Notes: a model not told the origin generated them from the letters alone. A DNA stretch of 64,000 bases from Rufibacter hautae (GCF_008271695.1 NZ_VKKY01000002.1:1178001-1242000); one strand, 5' to 3'; positions 54,840-63,286 are shown, counted from the stretch's first letter. Translations and numbers: made by a program.

Positions 54840-54928
54840 TGCCCTCAGGATTCCTTTCCCGGAAGACAGCGAAAAGTAGGTTTTTTCCGTAGTGCCCAAT
54901 ATCCAGGTAAACTGGAGCAGCAGCGCAC

Positions 54929-55777
54929 ATGGCAACAGACAAAGAAACGAAGGTAATGATAGTCACCGGGGCAAGCTCCGGAATTGGGAAGGCCACCGCA
55001 GAAGCATTGGCCAAAGAAGGCGCTCAGGTGGTGATGGTCTGCCGGAACGCTCAAAAAGGGGAACAGGCCATTGCCGACATCAAAAAGAAGGTGCCCGATG
55101 CCTCCCTTGACCTCTACCTGGCGGACCTTTCTTCCTTAGAAGAGGTAAGACGCGTAGCCCAGGACCTGAAGGAGAACTACCCGGTCATTGATGTGCTCAT
55201 CAACAACGCCGGCCTCATTCCCGGTCACCAGGAAACCACGCCAGACGGTTGGGAAATGGCTTGGGCCACAAACCACCTGGCTCCTTTCCTGCTCACCAAC
55301 CTGCTCATGGACTCTCTTTTGGCTTCTGAGCAGGGCCGCGTGATCAACGTGACCTCAGAGGCGCACCGCTTGGGCCAGATAGATTTTGAACACGCAGGCA
55401 AACCCGTGAAGTACAGCGCCATCACCGCCTACGCAGACTCCAAGCTGGCCAACATCCATTTCACTTATGAGCTGGCGCGCCGCACCGAGTTCACCAACCT
55501 GACCGTCAACTGCCTGCACCCGGGCGTGGTAGCCACCAATTTCGGGAGCAACAGCAATTTCTTTATCAGGAGCCTCTTTCGGTTTAGCCGGCTTTTCATG
55601 AAAACGCCCGAAAAAGGTGCCCAGACCACCGTGTACCTGGCCACTTCTCCGTATCTTAAGTTTATAAGCGGCAAATACTTCAAGAACAGCAAACAGGTGA
55701 ATTCAGCCGCCGATTCCAACAACGCGCACGTAGCCCGCCGCCTGTGGGACCTTAGTGCCGAACAAACCGGCTTTTAG
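54929..55777 (+). CDS. Short-chain dehydrogenase/reductase (retinol-dehydrogenase-like)
   Basis: A 282-residue classical SDR. The cofactor motif TGASSGIG (13-20), the NNAG segment (INNAGLIPGH), and the catalytic YADSK (Tyr168, Lys172) with an upstream Ser (NVTSEAHR) are all present. The C-terminal half resembles retinol/WW-domain oxidoreductases, a label with no substrate information in bacteria. Cytoplasmic. Its stop codon lies inside an R1 repeat. Confidence 0.9.
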   Translation: MATDKETKVMIVTGASSGIGKATAEALAKEGAQVVMVCRNAQKGEQAIADIKKKVPDASLDLYLADLSSLEEVRRVAQDLKENYPVIDVLINNAGLIPGHQETTPDGWEMAWATNHLAPFLLTNLLMDSLLASEQGRVINVTSEAHRLGQIDFEHAGKPVKYSAITAYADSKLANIHFTYELARRTEFTNLTVNCLHPGVVATNFGSNSNFFIRSLFRFSRLFMKTPEKGAQTTVYLATSPYLKFISGKYFKNSKQVNSAADSNNAHVARRLWDLSAEQTGF

Positions 55778-55805
55778 CCTGTTTTTGATAAATCACCGCT
55801 AAACC
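55769..55805. repeat. Dispersed palindrome R1, copy 17, includes an SDR stop codon
   Basis: GGCTTTTAGCCTGTTTTTG then ATAAATCACCGCTAAACC. The TAG at 55775-55777 is the stop codon of the SDR gene. Confidence 0.7.
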
Positions 55806-55819
55806 AACACGTCGGTTAC

Positions 55820-56443
55820 ATGCAGGAAATGTATCTGTTGATTCTTCAGGGCGAAGGCGAGAAATTGGAGTTCAAGAAAACCATCACCCACCCGGCCCGT
55901 ATCGCGCGTACCTTGGTTTCCTTCGCCAATACCCGCGGCGGCCAGATTCTGGTAGGCGTGCAGGACGACGGCACCATCTGCGGCGCCGATCCCGAGGAGG
56001 AAAAATACACGCTGGACAAGGCCATCCATTCTTTCTGTGAACCGCCGGTACAGGTGATCTACGAAGAAGTGGATATGGACGAGGGCACCATCCTGAAAGT
56101 CATCATCCCGGAGAGCGACACCAAACCGCATTTGGCCAAGGTGAAGGAAGACGACTGGCGCAGCTACATCAGGGTCAAGGACGAGAGCGTGCAAACCAGC
56201 AAAATGGTAGAGAAATCGCTCACGCTGGAACCCGCCACCGAGAGCATTGAAGACGTGGTGGACCACCAGCAGCAGCGCATCCTGGAGTTACTCAAAAAGT
56301 ACCGCAAACTCACCATCAAGGATTTCATGCACATGGCCAACCTTTCCAAACAGCGAGCCCGCCGCCTATTGGTGTACATGGTGCTGCAGGGCCAGATAAG
56401 GATGCACGACAAGGAAAAAGAGCCGTTCTACACCTTAAGCTAG
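55820..56443 (+). CDS. AlbA_2-domain (Schlafen-like) protein
   Basis: A 207-residue protein. The N-terminal AlbA_2 domain (~10-130) shows EGEKLEFKKTITHPARIARTLVSFANTRGGQILVGVQDDGTICG, the expected start of this nucleic-acid-linked fold. A C-terminal part (~150-207, QQQRILELLKKYRKLTIKDFMHMANLSKQRARRLLVYMVLQGQI) looks like a winged helix. Proteins of this type are usually regulators or defence-associated, but a role here cannot be assigned. Weakly linked to the SDR gene (42-nt gap). Confidence 0.8.
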   Translation: MQEMYLLILQGEGEKLEFKKTITHPARIARTLVSFANTRGGQILVGVQDDGTICGADPEEEKYTLDKAIHSFCEPPVQVIYEEVDMDEGTILKVIIPESDTKPHLAKVKEDDWRSYIRVKDESVQTSKMVEKSLTLEPATESIEDVVDHQQQRILELLKKYRKLTIKDFMHMANLSKQRARRLLVYMVLQGQIRMHDKEKEPFYTLS

Positions 56444-56460
56444 ACTTTCAATATATTGCC

Positions 56461-56649
56461 TCAAGGCCACACGAAGGAGAAGAAGCCACTGGTCTCCACC
56501 TCCTCTACTTTTTGCGTGAGGTCTGCCAGGTACATGGACTCGTTTACTTTTTCCTGGTGCAGCTCCAGCGCCAACTGGCCGTCTGGGTCAAACCACGCGG
56601 AGGCCCAACCTACCACCACTCCTATCCCAAGCGTAAATAAAACCTTCAT
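56461..56649 (-). CDS. 62-residue membrane-anchored protein after the ABC permease
   Basis: A short frame with an N-terminal hydrophobic segment (VLFTLGIGVVVGWASAWF, ~3-20), then a mixed acidic helix (LALELHQEKVNESMYLADLTQKVEEVE) and an aromatic tail (FFSFVWP). It could be a signal anchor with an extracytoplasmic helix. It follows the ABC permease by 43 nt on the same strand, with an R1 copy between, so it may be the last gene of that operon. Unknown family; short enough that chance cannot be excluded. Confidence 0.5.
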   Translation of the reverse strand: MKVLFTLGIGVVVGWASAWFDPDGQLALELHQEKVNESMYLADLTQKVEEVETSGFFSFVWP

Positions 56650-56657
56650 AGCTGTCT

Positions 56658-56693
56658 GTTTTTAAGCTGATTTAAGGAAAACAAGGCATAAAC
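56658..56693. repeat. Dispersed palindrome R1, copy 18, touching the permease stop
   Basis: GTTTTTAAGCTGATTTAAG then GAAAACAAGGCATAAAC; the last base is in the permease stop codon. Confidence 0.7.
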
Positions 56694-57469
56694 TACCGGA
56701 CCTCGCGGCGACAGGAATCCCACAGTCCCACCAGGAAAACCAACCCGCTGGCGGCCAGGCTGTACCACATCTGCGGCACGAACCACGCGGATCCTTTCGC
56801 TTGGAAAGCCGCCGCCGAGAACGTGGGCCAGCTGTACGGATAGTACCCGATGTGCTCCCAACGCGACCCAATCAGGAAAGCGAGCGTGAACAGAATGCCT
56901 AAGCCAATGCTCAAAGCGATACTCTTGAACCGGAAACTAAGGCAGAACTGCAGTGTGAAGATGCAAAGGGAGCCCACCAGAATCCGGAAAGCCCCCAGGC
57001 TGATGCTCTGCACGTGGTGGAAGTTCTGGAAACCCAACTCCGGCCGAAGCCAGCCCAGCAGGTAACCGCCTCCCAGCATGCCCAGCCAGAAAGTACCATA
57101 AGCCAGGATTACCAGCGCCAGCAACAGCAGGTACTTGTTCAGAAACACCGTCCACCGGGGCACGGGCAGCGCGTACAACTGCTTCCACCCCCCAGATTGG
57201 TGCTCAGTGCCGTTCACCAGGGCCGTGAGCAAGGCCAGAAACAACGGAACGAGCAGCTGCGCCGTGGCCAGGAAATTGTTCGTTGCCCAAACTAACCAAG
57301 GATCAGAATTAGACTTCAGGAACAGGTGTCCCTTGAAGAAAAACACCAGGAACGTCATGCCTACTATTGAGAGCGGCGCCAGCAAAGCCAGCCACAGCGC
57401 CCAGGTGTGTTTGATTTTCAAGGCTTCCGCCGACAAGCCTCGGCTTGCAAAAGTGAGTGCGGTGTTCAT
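56693..57469 (-). CDS. ABC-2-type transporter permease
   Basis: A 258-residue permease with six hydrophobic segments (e.g. WALWLALLAPLSIVGMTFLVFF, LLVPLFLALLTALVNGTE, LLLLALVILAYGTFWLGML, SIALSIGLGILFTLAFLIG). The NGTEHQSGGWKQLYALPVPR loop is typical of bacitracin/lantibiotic-immunity-type permeases. It pairs with the ATPase at 57472, which ends 2 nt before it. Likely role: export or membrane removal of a hydrophobic or antimicrobial molecule (inference). Confidence 0.85.
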   Translation of the reverse strand: MNTALTFASRGLSAEALKIKHTWALWLALLAPLSIVGMTFLVFFFKGHLFLKSNSDPWLVWATNNFLATAQLLVPLFLALLTALVNGTEHQSGGWKQLYALPVPRWTVFLNKYLLLLALVILAYGTFWLGMLGGGYLLGWLRPELGFQNFHHVQSISLGAFRILVGSLCIFTLQFCLSFRFKSIALSIGLGILFTLAFLIGSRWEHIGYYPYSWPTFSAAAFQAKGSAWFVPQMWYSLAASGLVFLVGLWDSCRREVR

Positions 57470-57471
57470 GG

Positions 57472-58434
57472 TTAGGCTTGCAGGAATGGTTGAAGATGGA
57501 GGCTGGCGGAAGAATCAAAGGCGGGAAGCTCTGTCATGGAAAGGAACACTTCCTCCAGGCTTTGGGCGGAAAACGCCAGGTTATATACCGCCACGCCGCC
57601 TTCTACCAGAAACTGGTTCAAGGCCGCAGCCTCTTCTTTTTCCTGCACCGCTACCCGCAGTCTTTGGTTGTCCAGGGTTTCTACGGCGTGGCCTAAGTAA
57701 AGCAATATCTCTTTCGCCAGCAGCACGTTACCCACTTCCACCTCAACGGTTCTGGCTTGCTGCGTGGCTTTCTGCAGTTCCTGTATCCTTCCCTGGAACC
57801 TGAGTTGCCCCTGGTGGAGAATGCCCACGTGCGTCACCGTTTTCTCCATCTCGCTGAGCAAGTGGCTGGACAAAAAAATGGTTTTACCGTGCTCCTGGTT
57901 TAGGTCTTTGAGCAGTTCCCGCATCTCCCTGATGCCGCTGGGGTCCAAGCCGTTTGTGGGCTCGTCCAGAATCAACAACTCGGGGTCAGGAAGCAAGGCC
58001 AGTGCAATGCCCAGCCGCTGGCACATTCCTAGCGAGTACTGTTTTACCGGTCGGTGGGCGTCTTGCCGCAGGCGAACAATCTCCAGCACCTCGTCTATGC
58101 GGCTTTTCTTCAAACCAAGCATTCTGCGCATGACCTCCAGGTTGTCTCTTCCCGAGAGATGCCTGTACAGGCTGGGCGTTTCTATCAAGGCCCCTACCCG
58201 CTGTAATACCTGCACCCGATTGCGCTCCAACTCCATCCCAAATAACCGGATGGTTCCGGCAGTTGGTTTTAACAGTCCTAAAAGCAACCGAATGGTAGTT
58301 GTCTTGCCGGCGCCGTTGGGTCCCAGGAAACCGTAGATGCTACCCTCCGGAATGTCAAGGTCCAGGTCTTTGAGTATCTCCAGAGCGCCGTAGCGGCAGT
58401 GAAGCTGGTGGGTGGATATGAGCGGTTCTTTCAT
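57472..58434 (-). CDS. ABC transporter ATPase (BcrA/lantibiotic-immunity type)
   Basis: A 320-residue ATPase. Walker A GPNGAGKTT (~39-47), signature YSLGMCQRLG, Walker B LLILDEPTNGLDP and the switch His (SSHLL) are complete. A ~100-residue C-terminal extension is typical of the BcrA/LanF branch. ATG 58434 (MKEPLISTHQLHCRYG) is the family-like start; a small upstream in-frame extension (to 58458) is not conserved. Drives the permease just downstream. Divergent from the kinase/regulator pair, which may control it (inference). Confidence 0.9.
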   Translation of the reverse strand: MKEPLISTHQLHCRYGALEILKDLDLDIPEGSIYGFLGPNGAGKTTTIRLLLGLLKPTAGTIRLFGMELERNRVQVLQRVGALIETPSLYRHLSGRDNLEVMRRMLGLKKSRIDEVLEIVRLRQDAHRPVKQYSLGMCQRLGIALALLPDPELLILDEPTNGLDPSGIREMRELLKDLNQEHGKTIFLSSHLLSEMEKTVTHVGILHQGQLRFQGRIQELQKATQQARTVEVEVGNVLLAKEILLYLGHAVETLDNQRLRVAVQEKEEAAALNQFLVEGGVAVYNLAFSAQSLEEVFLSMTELPAFDSSASLHLQPFLQA

Positions 58435-58612
58435 GGTCTTGCGGGTTGGATAGTCCAAATGAACACCTTCCCTTCGCCTGCTGCAACTAAACTATACCAA
58501 CGGCCCGTCCACCGGGACCAACCCCGGGATTCTCCCCCTCAACCCTTTCGTCGATACAAAACCAGGCTTGGTCTAGTTCTTGGGAAATGTGCAGGATAAG
58601 CTCCGCTGAATG

Positions 58613-58651
58613 GTTAGTTTTGGGCTCGTTTCTAAGAAAATGATGAAAAAA
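58613..58651. repeat. Dispersed palindrome R1, copy 19, overlapping the kinase start
   Basis: AGTTTTGGGCTCGTTTCTAAG at the left, then AAAATGATGAAAAAAC. The kinase ATG codons at 58640 and 58643 lie in the right arm. Confidence 0.5.
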
Positions 58652-59689
58652 CGGCTTCCGGTTCTATTGCACCTGTTACTTTGGTTTGCCCTGTTGGCAT
58701 TCGCCCTCTGGGTGCATTTCAGGGTAGACCGATTGGATTTGCCTTTGTCCTGGGTGGCTATGGACGTGGTGCAGACCTTTGCGTTTCACCTGGCGCTCTT
58801 TTACTTCAATTGGTTTGTATTGCTCAGGATTTTGGCCAAAGGCAACGTGCTAGGGTATGCTCTAGCGGTGGTTTCTACCATCGCCCTTTTCGCGGCGGTG
58901 CGCAGCCCCATTGAGGTGTTCCAGATCACGCAGGAGGCGAGCGTAACCCCCAAAATGGCCGAGCAGATTGCCAAGCACCCCAGCATGCTGGACTTCAAAA
59001 CTCAAATGATGCAACTGGGCGTCATGGGCCTGATGAACGTCTTTTTAAGCTCGGCTCTTAAAGTAACCGGAGACTATCTGCGCACGGAGCGGCGGCGCAA
59101 GGAACTGGAACTGCAGCATACCACCACCGAGCTGGATCTGCTCAAGGCGCAGGTAAACCCCCACTTCCTATTTAACACGCTAAATAACATCTACTCACTC
59201 GCTTACCAGAACGCACCCTCAACGCCAGATGCCATTCTCAAGCTCTCTCTCCTACTCCGGTACCAGCTCTATGAAACCAACACGCCCGTGGTACCGCTGG
59301 CCCGCGAGTTGGAGCACGTTGAACACCTCCTTGACCTGCACCGCCTCCGGCTCACCCAACCAGAGTTGCTCACGCTGGAGGTTCAGGGAGACATCTCAGG
59401 GCTTTTACTGCCGCCCATGCTCCTGATGCCGCTGGTGGAGAACATGTTCAAGCATGGCCTTTCCTCGGCACCCATGCAGGTGCACCTGTCAGCCCAAAAC
59501 GGAGCGCTGACCTTTACCACCAGAAACCGAATCAAAGCCCTAGCCGGTACCCAGGACAACTACGGCGGCATAGGATTGCAGAACCTAAAGCGCCGACTAG
59601 AACTGCTGTACCCCGGAGCCCACACCATTTCTACCTGGCAGGAGGACCAGGATTATATCGCGGAGCTTTCCTTGACCAGACTTTCCTAA
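58643..59689 (+). CDS. Sensor histidine kinase, PF06580/LytS type
   Basis: A 348-residue kinase with four hydrophobic segments (~5-145: LLHLLLWFALLAFALWV, VVQTFAFHLALFYFNWFVLL, GYALAVVSTIALFAA, MGLMNVFLSSAL). The His_kinase domain carries His174 in QVNPHFLFNTLNNIYSL. A HATPase region follows (LPPMLLMPLVENMFKHGL, GGIGLQNLKRRLELLY). No long sensory loop is visible, so it may sense within the membrane or via the adjacent ABC transporter, as in bacitracin-type systems (inference). ATG 58643 is preferred because the frame from 58610 lies in an R1 repeat; ATG 58640 is equally possible. The response regulator follows by 17 nt. Confidence 0.88.
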   Translation: MKKRLPVLLHLLLWFALLAFALWVHFRVDRLDLPLSWVAMDVVQTFAFHLALFYFNWFVLLRILAKGNVLGYALAVVSTIALFAAVRSPIEVFQITQEASVTPKMAEQIAKHPSMLDFKTQMMQLGVMGLMNVFLSSALKVTGDYLRTERRRKELELQHTTTELDLLKAQVNPHFLFNTLNNIYSLAYQNAPSTPDAILKLSLLLRYQLYETNTPVVPLARELEHVEHLLDLHRLRLTQPELLTLEVQGDISGLLLPPMLLMPLVENMFKHGLSSAPMQVHLSAQNGALTFTTRNRIKALAGTQDNYGGIGLQNLKRRLELLYPGAHTISTWQEDQDYIAELSLTRLS

Positions 59690-59706
59690 ACCGCTACCTT
59701 CACCAG

Positions 59707-60435
59707 ATGCAACTGACCTGCCTCGCCATTGACGATGAACCGCTCGCGCTGGACATCATGCGCTCCTACATCGGGAAGATTCCTTTTCTACAGTTGGTGC
59801 AGACCTGTTCCAGTGCCCTGGAGGCCATGGCGGTTTTGCAGCGGCAACCGGTAGACTTGCTGTTCCTGGACATTGAGATGCCTGAGATCACCGGCGTGCA
59901 GTTTGTGCAGTCGCTCTCGCACCGGCCAGCGGTCATCTTCACTACGGCCTATCCGCAGTATGCCCTGGACGGTTTCACCCTGGATGCGGTGGATTACTTG
60001 CTCAAGCCCATCCCCTTTGACCGGTTCTTCAAGGCGGTGAACAAAGTCTACGAGCGGGCCCAACTGCAAGCCGCCACTCCCTCACCTTCTTTGCCAGTTC
60101 TGCCCCAGACAGACACCGAGGATTTCATCTTTGTGAAGGCAGATTACAAGACCTTGCGGGTAAACCTGAAAGACATTCTTTTCATTGAAGGTTTGAAGGA
60201 CTACGTGATCATCCACACGGTAAGTCGCAAGATTATCACGCTGTTATCCATGAACAAGATCATGGAGAAAATACCCGAGCAGGACTTCGCGCGCGTGCAC
60301 CGGTCCTATATCGTGTCGCTGGCGCACATTGAGAGCATTGAGAAAGGCCGGCTCAAGATCAAGGACCAGGAAATCCCTATTGGCGACAGCTACAAAGAGG
60401 TTTTCATGCGCTGGGTGGAAAGCAAGAACCTTTAA
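59707..60435 (+). CDS. LytTR-family response regulator
   Basis: A 242-residue regulator. The receiver domain (1-115) has the acidic pair DDEPLALD, phosphoacceptor Asp55 in LFLDIEMP, and Lys in LLKPIPF. The C-terminal LytTR DNA-binding domain (~135-242) shows DFIFVKADYKTLRVNLKDILFIEGLKDYVIIHT and FARVHRSYIVSLAHIESIEKGRLKI. Cognate partner of the kinase at 58643 (17 nt apart). The divergent ABC transporter is a natural target (inference). Confidence 0.93.
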   Translation: MQLTCLAIDDEPLALDIMRSYIGKIPFLQLVQTCSSALEAMAVLQRQPVDLLFLDIEMPEITGVQFVQSLSHRPAVIFTTAYPQYALDGFTLDAVDYLLKPIPFDRFFKAVNKVYERAQLQAATPSPSLPVLPQTDTEDFIFVKADYKTLRVNLKDILFIEGLKDYVIIHTVSRKIITLLSMNKIMEKIPEQDFARVHRSYIVSLAHIESIEKGRLKIKDQEIPIGDSYKEVFMRWVESKNL

Positions 60436-60445
60436 CAGACCGTTT

Positions 60446-60480
60446 GTTTTAGGTGTGTTTTCCCAAAATCAGTCCTAAAA
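60446..60480. repeat. Dispersed palindrome R1, copy 20
   Basis: GTTTTAGGTGTGTTTTCCC then AAAATCAGTCCTAAAA, 10 nt after the response regulator stop. Confidence 0.75.
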
Positions 60481-60556
60481 AGACTTTTCTAACCAAGGGT
60501 AAAAGGTGACCATTCTGGCTGGATTTCTGTAGCATCAGCGCTGTTTTCAAGATTTC

Positions 60557-60592
60557 GATTTAGGGCCTCTTTTCTGAAAACAGGAGCTAAAC
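60557..60592. repeat. Dispersed palindrome R1, copy 21
   Basis: GATTTAGGGCCTCTTTTC then TGAAAACAGGAGCTAAAC, 36 nt; one of the clearest copies. Confidence 0.8.
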
Positions 60593-60653
60593 GGCTCTTC
60601 CATAAGTCCTGAACAAACGTTTGTCACTCGTACGGATTACCGATGCAATCCTG

Positions 60654-60661
60654 TATCTTTG
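60654..60661 (+). promoter_or_regulatory. -7 promoter box of dapA
   Basis: TATCTTTG, 32 nt before ATG 60694; the TTG box is not clear at the normal distance. Confidence 0.45.
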
Positions 60662-60693
60662 GGCGCTTTTAAAAATCCTTCAAAACAACAGAC

Positions 60694-61572
60694 ATGCAAG
60701 CATTAAGAGGAACAGGTGTGGCCTTGGTAACTCCCTTCCAAGCCGATCTTTCCGTAGACATTGAAGCCTTCGGGCGCCTGATTGATTTCAACATTGAGAA
60801 TGGCGTGGATTACCTAGTGGTGAACGGCACCACCGGCGAATCGGTGACCACCTCACCCGAAGAAAAAACCCAGCTACTGGCTTTTGCTAAGGAACGCATT
60901 GCCGGCCGCAAACCACTGGTATATGGCCTGGGCAGCAATGACACGCACTATGTGCTGGAGCAACTCAAAAAAATAGATTTCACCGGCGTAGACGCCATTT
61001 TGTCGGTTTGCCCTTATTATAACAAACCCTCGCAGGAAGGGGTGTTCCTGCATTACACCGCCATTGCCGATGCCTCTCCCGTGCCGGTGATTTTGTACAA
61101 CGTGCCCGGCAGAACCGGCATCAACATCTCCGCGGCTACTACCCTGCGCCTGGCCAAGCATCCCAATATCATCGGGACCAAAGACGCCAGCGCCAACATG
61201 GAACAGTATATGACCATTCTGGAGGAAAGACCAGAGGGGTTCCTGGTGATCTCCGGCGATGATATGCACACCGTTCCGTTGATCTCCGTGGGCGGGGATG
61301 GCATTATCTCCGTGTTGGGCAATGCGTTTCCAGAACGGTTCAGCCGTATGACGCGCCTGGCCCTGGAAGGCAACTTCACCGAGGCCGGGGCGCTACAACG
61401 TTCCTTCGGGAAAATCAACCCGCTTATGTACGAAGAGGCGAACCCTGTGGGCATTAAACTGGCCTTGAAGGAAGCCGGTATCTGCGAGCCCTTCGTTCGC
61501 CTACCCCTGGCTCCTGCCTCTGCCAGCCTGGTGGAACGCGTGCAGGTTGCGGCGGCTCCTCTATTACGGTAA
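60694..61572 (+). CDS. dapA: 4-hydroxy-tetrahydrodipicolinate synthase
   Basis: A 292-residue class I aldolase that condenses pyruvate and aspartate semialdehyde on the path to lysine and diaminopimelate. Landmarks: GTGVALVTPF at the start, NGTTGES (pyruvate site), Tyr135 in YNVPGRTG, and the Schiff-base Lys163 in GTKDAS. Length is normal. Expressed from its own promoter; the next gene starts 32 nt downstream. Confidence 0.96.
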   Translation: MQALRGTGVALVTPFQADLSVDIEAFGRLIDFNIENGVDYLVVNGTTGESVTTSPEEKTQLLAFAKERIAGRKPLVYGLGSNDTHYVLEQLKKIDFTGVDAILSVCPYYNKPSQEGVFLHYTAIADASPVPVILYNVPGRTGINISAATTLRLAKHPNIIGTKDASANMEQYMTILEERPEGFLVISGDDMHTVPLISVGGDGIISVLGNAFPERFSRMTRLALEGNFTEAGALQRSFGKINPLMYEEANPVGIKLALKEAGICEPFVRLPLAPASASLVERVQVAAAPLLR

Positions 61573-61577
61573 GCTTA

Positions 61578-61613
61578 GTTTTAAGCCCATTTTTCAGGAA
61601 ACAGATGAAAAAC
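61578..61613. repeat. Dispersed palindrome R1, copy 22, covering a start codon
   Basis: GTTTTAAGCCCATTTTTC then AGGAAACAGATGAAAAAC. The ATG at 61605 of the next gene lies in the right arm, and AGGAAACAG might double as a weak ribosome-binding site. Confidence 0.6.
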
Positions 61614-62561
61614 CCTCTGCTGCTGGCGCTTATGCTATTTTGGCTAGTGACCAAATCCTATGGTCAAACGGAAGCGCCAGCCGTTGGGGCGCCAATTGAC
61701 CTGGAAACCCAGAAAGGCACCATCAAAGGCACCTTGCTCCTGCCCGCCACGGCCGGAAAGATGCCGGTGGTGCTGCTTATTTCAGGCTCCGGTCCCACCG
61801 ACCGCGATGGCAACAATCCCGCCATGAAAAACAACAGCCTGAAAATGGTGGCCGAGGCCTTTTACGCGCAGGGAATCGCCTCGGTACGATTTGACAAACG
61901 CGGAATTGCAGCCAGTAAAGAAGCGGCCCTGTCAGAGTTCGATCTCCGGTTCGATCATTACGTGCAGGATGCCGTCGCTTGGATCCAGAAGCTGAAAGGC
62001 GACCCGCGGTTCAGCAAAGTAGTGGTGCTGGGCCACAGCGAGGGTTCTCTTATTGGCATGGTCGCTGCCCGCCAAGCGCAAGCCGATGCCTTCATCTCTG
62101 TTTCCGGCGCCGGCCAATCCGCCGATAAGGTCCTCCGGCATCAATTGCAGGGTCAGCCACCCATGGTGAAGGAAGCCGCTTTCCCTATCCTGGACCAACT
62201 GGCGCAGGGCAAAGCCGTGCCGGAAGTTACCCCCATGCTGGCCTCGCTGTTTCGGCCCAGCGTGCAGCCGTATCTTATCTCATGGTTCAAGTTTGATCCG
62301 CAGGTAGAGCTGGCCAAATTAAAGATTCCAGTGTTGGTGGTACAAGGAACGGCAGATCTGCAGGTGAGTGTGCAGGACGCCCATTATCTTATGGGTGCAG
62401 CAGGCAAAGGCCAACTCGTTCTCCTTGACAACATGAACCATGTGCTCAAGGAAACCACCTCTGACCGCAACGCCAACCTCAGCACCTACTCCAATCCTTC
62501 TTTGCCGCTGGCCGCTGGCCTCACGCCCGCACTGGTGACGTTTGTGAAGGCTGTTAAGTAG
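61605..62561 (+). CDS. Secreted alpha/beta-hydrolase
   Basis: A 318-residue hydrolase with a signal peptide (LLLALMLFWLVTKSYG, cleavage before QTEAP, ~21). The mature part has the alpha/beta-hydrolase core: VVLLISGSGPTDRDGN (oxyanion region, ~47-62), nucleophile elbow GHSEGS with Ser145, and a late LVVQGTADLQV (catalytic Asp region) and NMNHVLKE (His). Likely an esterase acting in the periplasm or outside; the substrate is not known. Possibly co-expressed with dapA, though that link is weak. Confidence 0.85.
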   Translation: MKNPLLLALMLFWLVTKSYGQTEAPAVGAPIDLETQKGTIKGTLLLPATAGKMPVVLLISGSGPTDRDGNNPAMKNNSLKMVAEAFYAQGIASVRFDKRGIAASKEAALSEFDLRFDHYVQDAVAWIQKLKGDPRFSKVVVLGHSEGSLIGMVAARQAQADAFISVSGAGQSADKVLRHQLQGQPPMVKEAAFPILDQLAQGKAVPEVTPMLASLFRPSVQPYLISWFKFDPQVELAKLKIPVLVVQGTADLQVSVQDAHYLMGAAGKGQLVLLDNMNHVLKETTSDRNANLSTYSNPSLPLAAGLTPALVTFVKAVK

Positions 62562-62574
62562 AGGAAATCAGGCA

Positions 62575-63096
62575 GTGAGAAGACTATTCAGAACTTACCA
62601 CAGGCAATTCACCTTCGAGTTTCACCAACCGAGGAAACTGATTCGAGAGTATATCTTACACCAAAAGCACCGAAACAAAAGCTTACTAGACGCGCTCACC
62701 GCCTTTCCGCTCGTCTACAGCCAGGTCACCATTACCGGAGACAACCTATTGGAGATCAGTATTCCTCAAAAAGGGAGGATTGTGATTTCCCTAATCAGCA
62801 ACCAAGATAAGTTGAGCACTCGAATGGATTGCGAGATCATTCCCTACTTTAACGGGAACATCTATGGGTTTTACTTCTTTAATATCTTTCTCACCCTACT
62901 ATCAGCCATCGGTCTTCTCCTACAAACCAACTGGTTTATGGTGACTGGGCTTATATGCACTTGGGGTTTACCCTTTATAATCTTCCACTTGACGAGAAAA
63001 TGGAACATAGACCAACTAAGGGAGGAGTTGGAGGGCTTTGTAAAAGATATTAGCCTGCAGACAAGCAAAAAGAAATCTAGCTACAGGTCCTCCTGA
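62575..63096 (+). CDS. Membrane protein of unknown function
   Basis: A 173-residue protein starting with GTG at 62575, 13 nt after the hydrolase gene. A basic N-terminal domain (~1-95) is followed by two adjacent membrane segments (YGFYFFNIFLTLLSAIGLLL and WFMVTGLICTWGLPFIIFHL, ~97-139) and a cytoplasmic tail ending KKKSSYRSS. No known motif. Same-strand closeness suggests co-transcription with the hydrolase gene. Less GC-rich than its neighbours. It could be a recent acquisition or simply fast-evolving. Confidence 0.65.
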   Translation: MRRLFRTYHRQFTFEFHQPRKLIREYILHQKHRNKSLLDALTAFPLVYSQVTITGDNLLEISIPQKGRIVISLISNQDKLSTRMDCEIIPYFNGNIYGFYFFNIFLTLLSAIGLLLQTNWFMVTGLICTWGLPFIIFHLTRKWNIDQLREELEGFVKDISLQTSKKKSSYRSS

Positions 63097-63162
63097 AAAG
63101 ATCTTGTGGGCTAACGTTTATTGCTTTTCTCCAGGTCTTCTGAATTCAGCGCCACCGTTTTA

Positions 63163-63222
63163 ACAAGTCTGCCCGATTAGGGGCTGTTTAATTGAAAACA
63201 GCCCCTAATCGGGCAGACTTGT
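63163..63222. repeat. Perfect 27-bp hairpin around an R1 core, likely bidirectional terminator
   Basis: 63163-63189 and 63196-63222 are exact reverse complements around a 6-nt loop (AATTGA). The core GGGGCTGTTT/AAACAGCCCC follows the R1 pattern. It lies between two convergent genes. Confidence 0.9.
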
Positions 63223-63260
63223 GTTTGGGGCAACGTTTAGCTAAAGCACACTTAATTCGC

Positions 63261-63286
63261 CCTCACGATCCTTTCAGGATGACAAA
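63261..63286. repeat. Short repeat GATTCTTCCAGAATGACA family, copy 2
   Basis: CGATCCTTTCAGGATGACAAA, similar to 40381-40405, with the same internal palindrome pattern. Confidence 0.4.
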
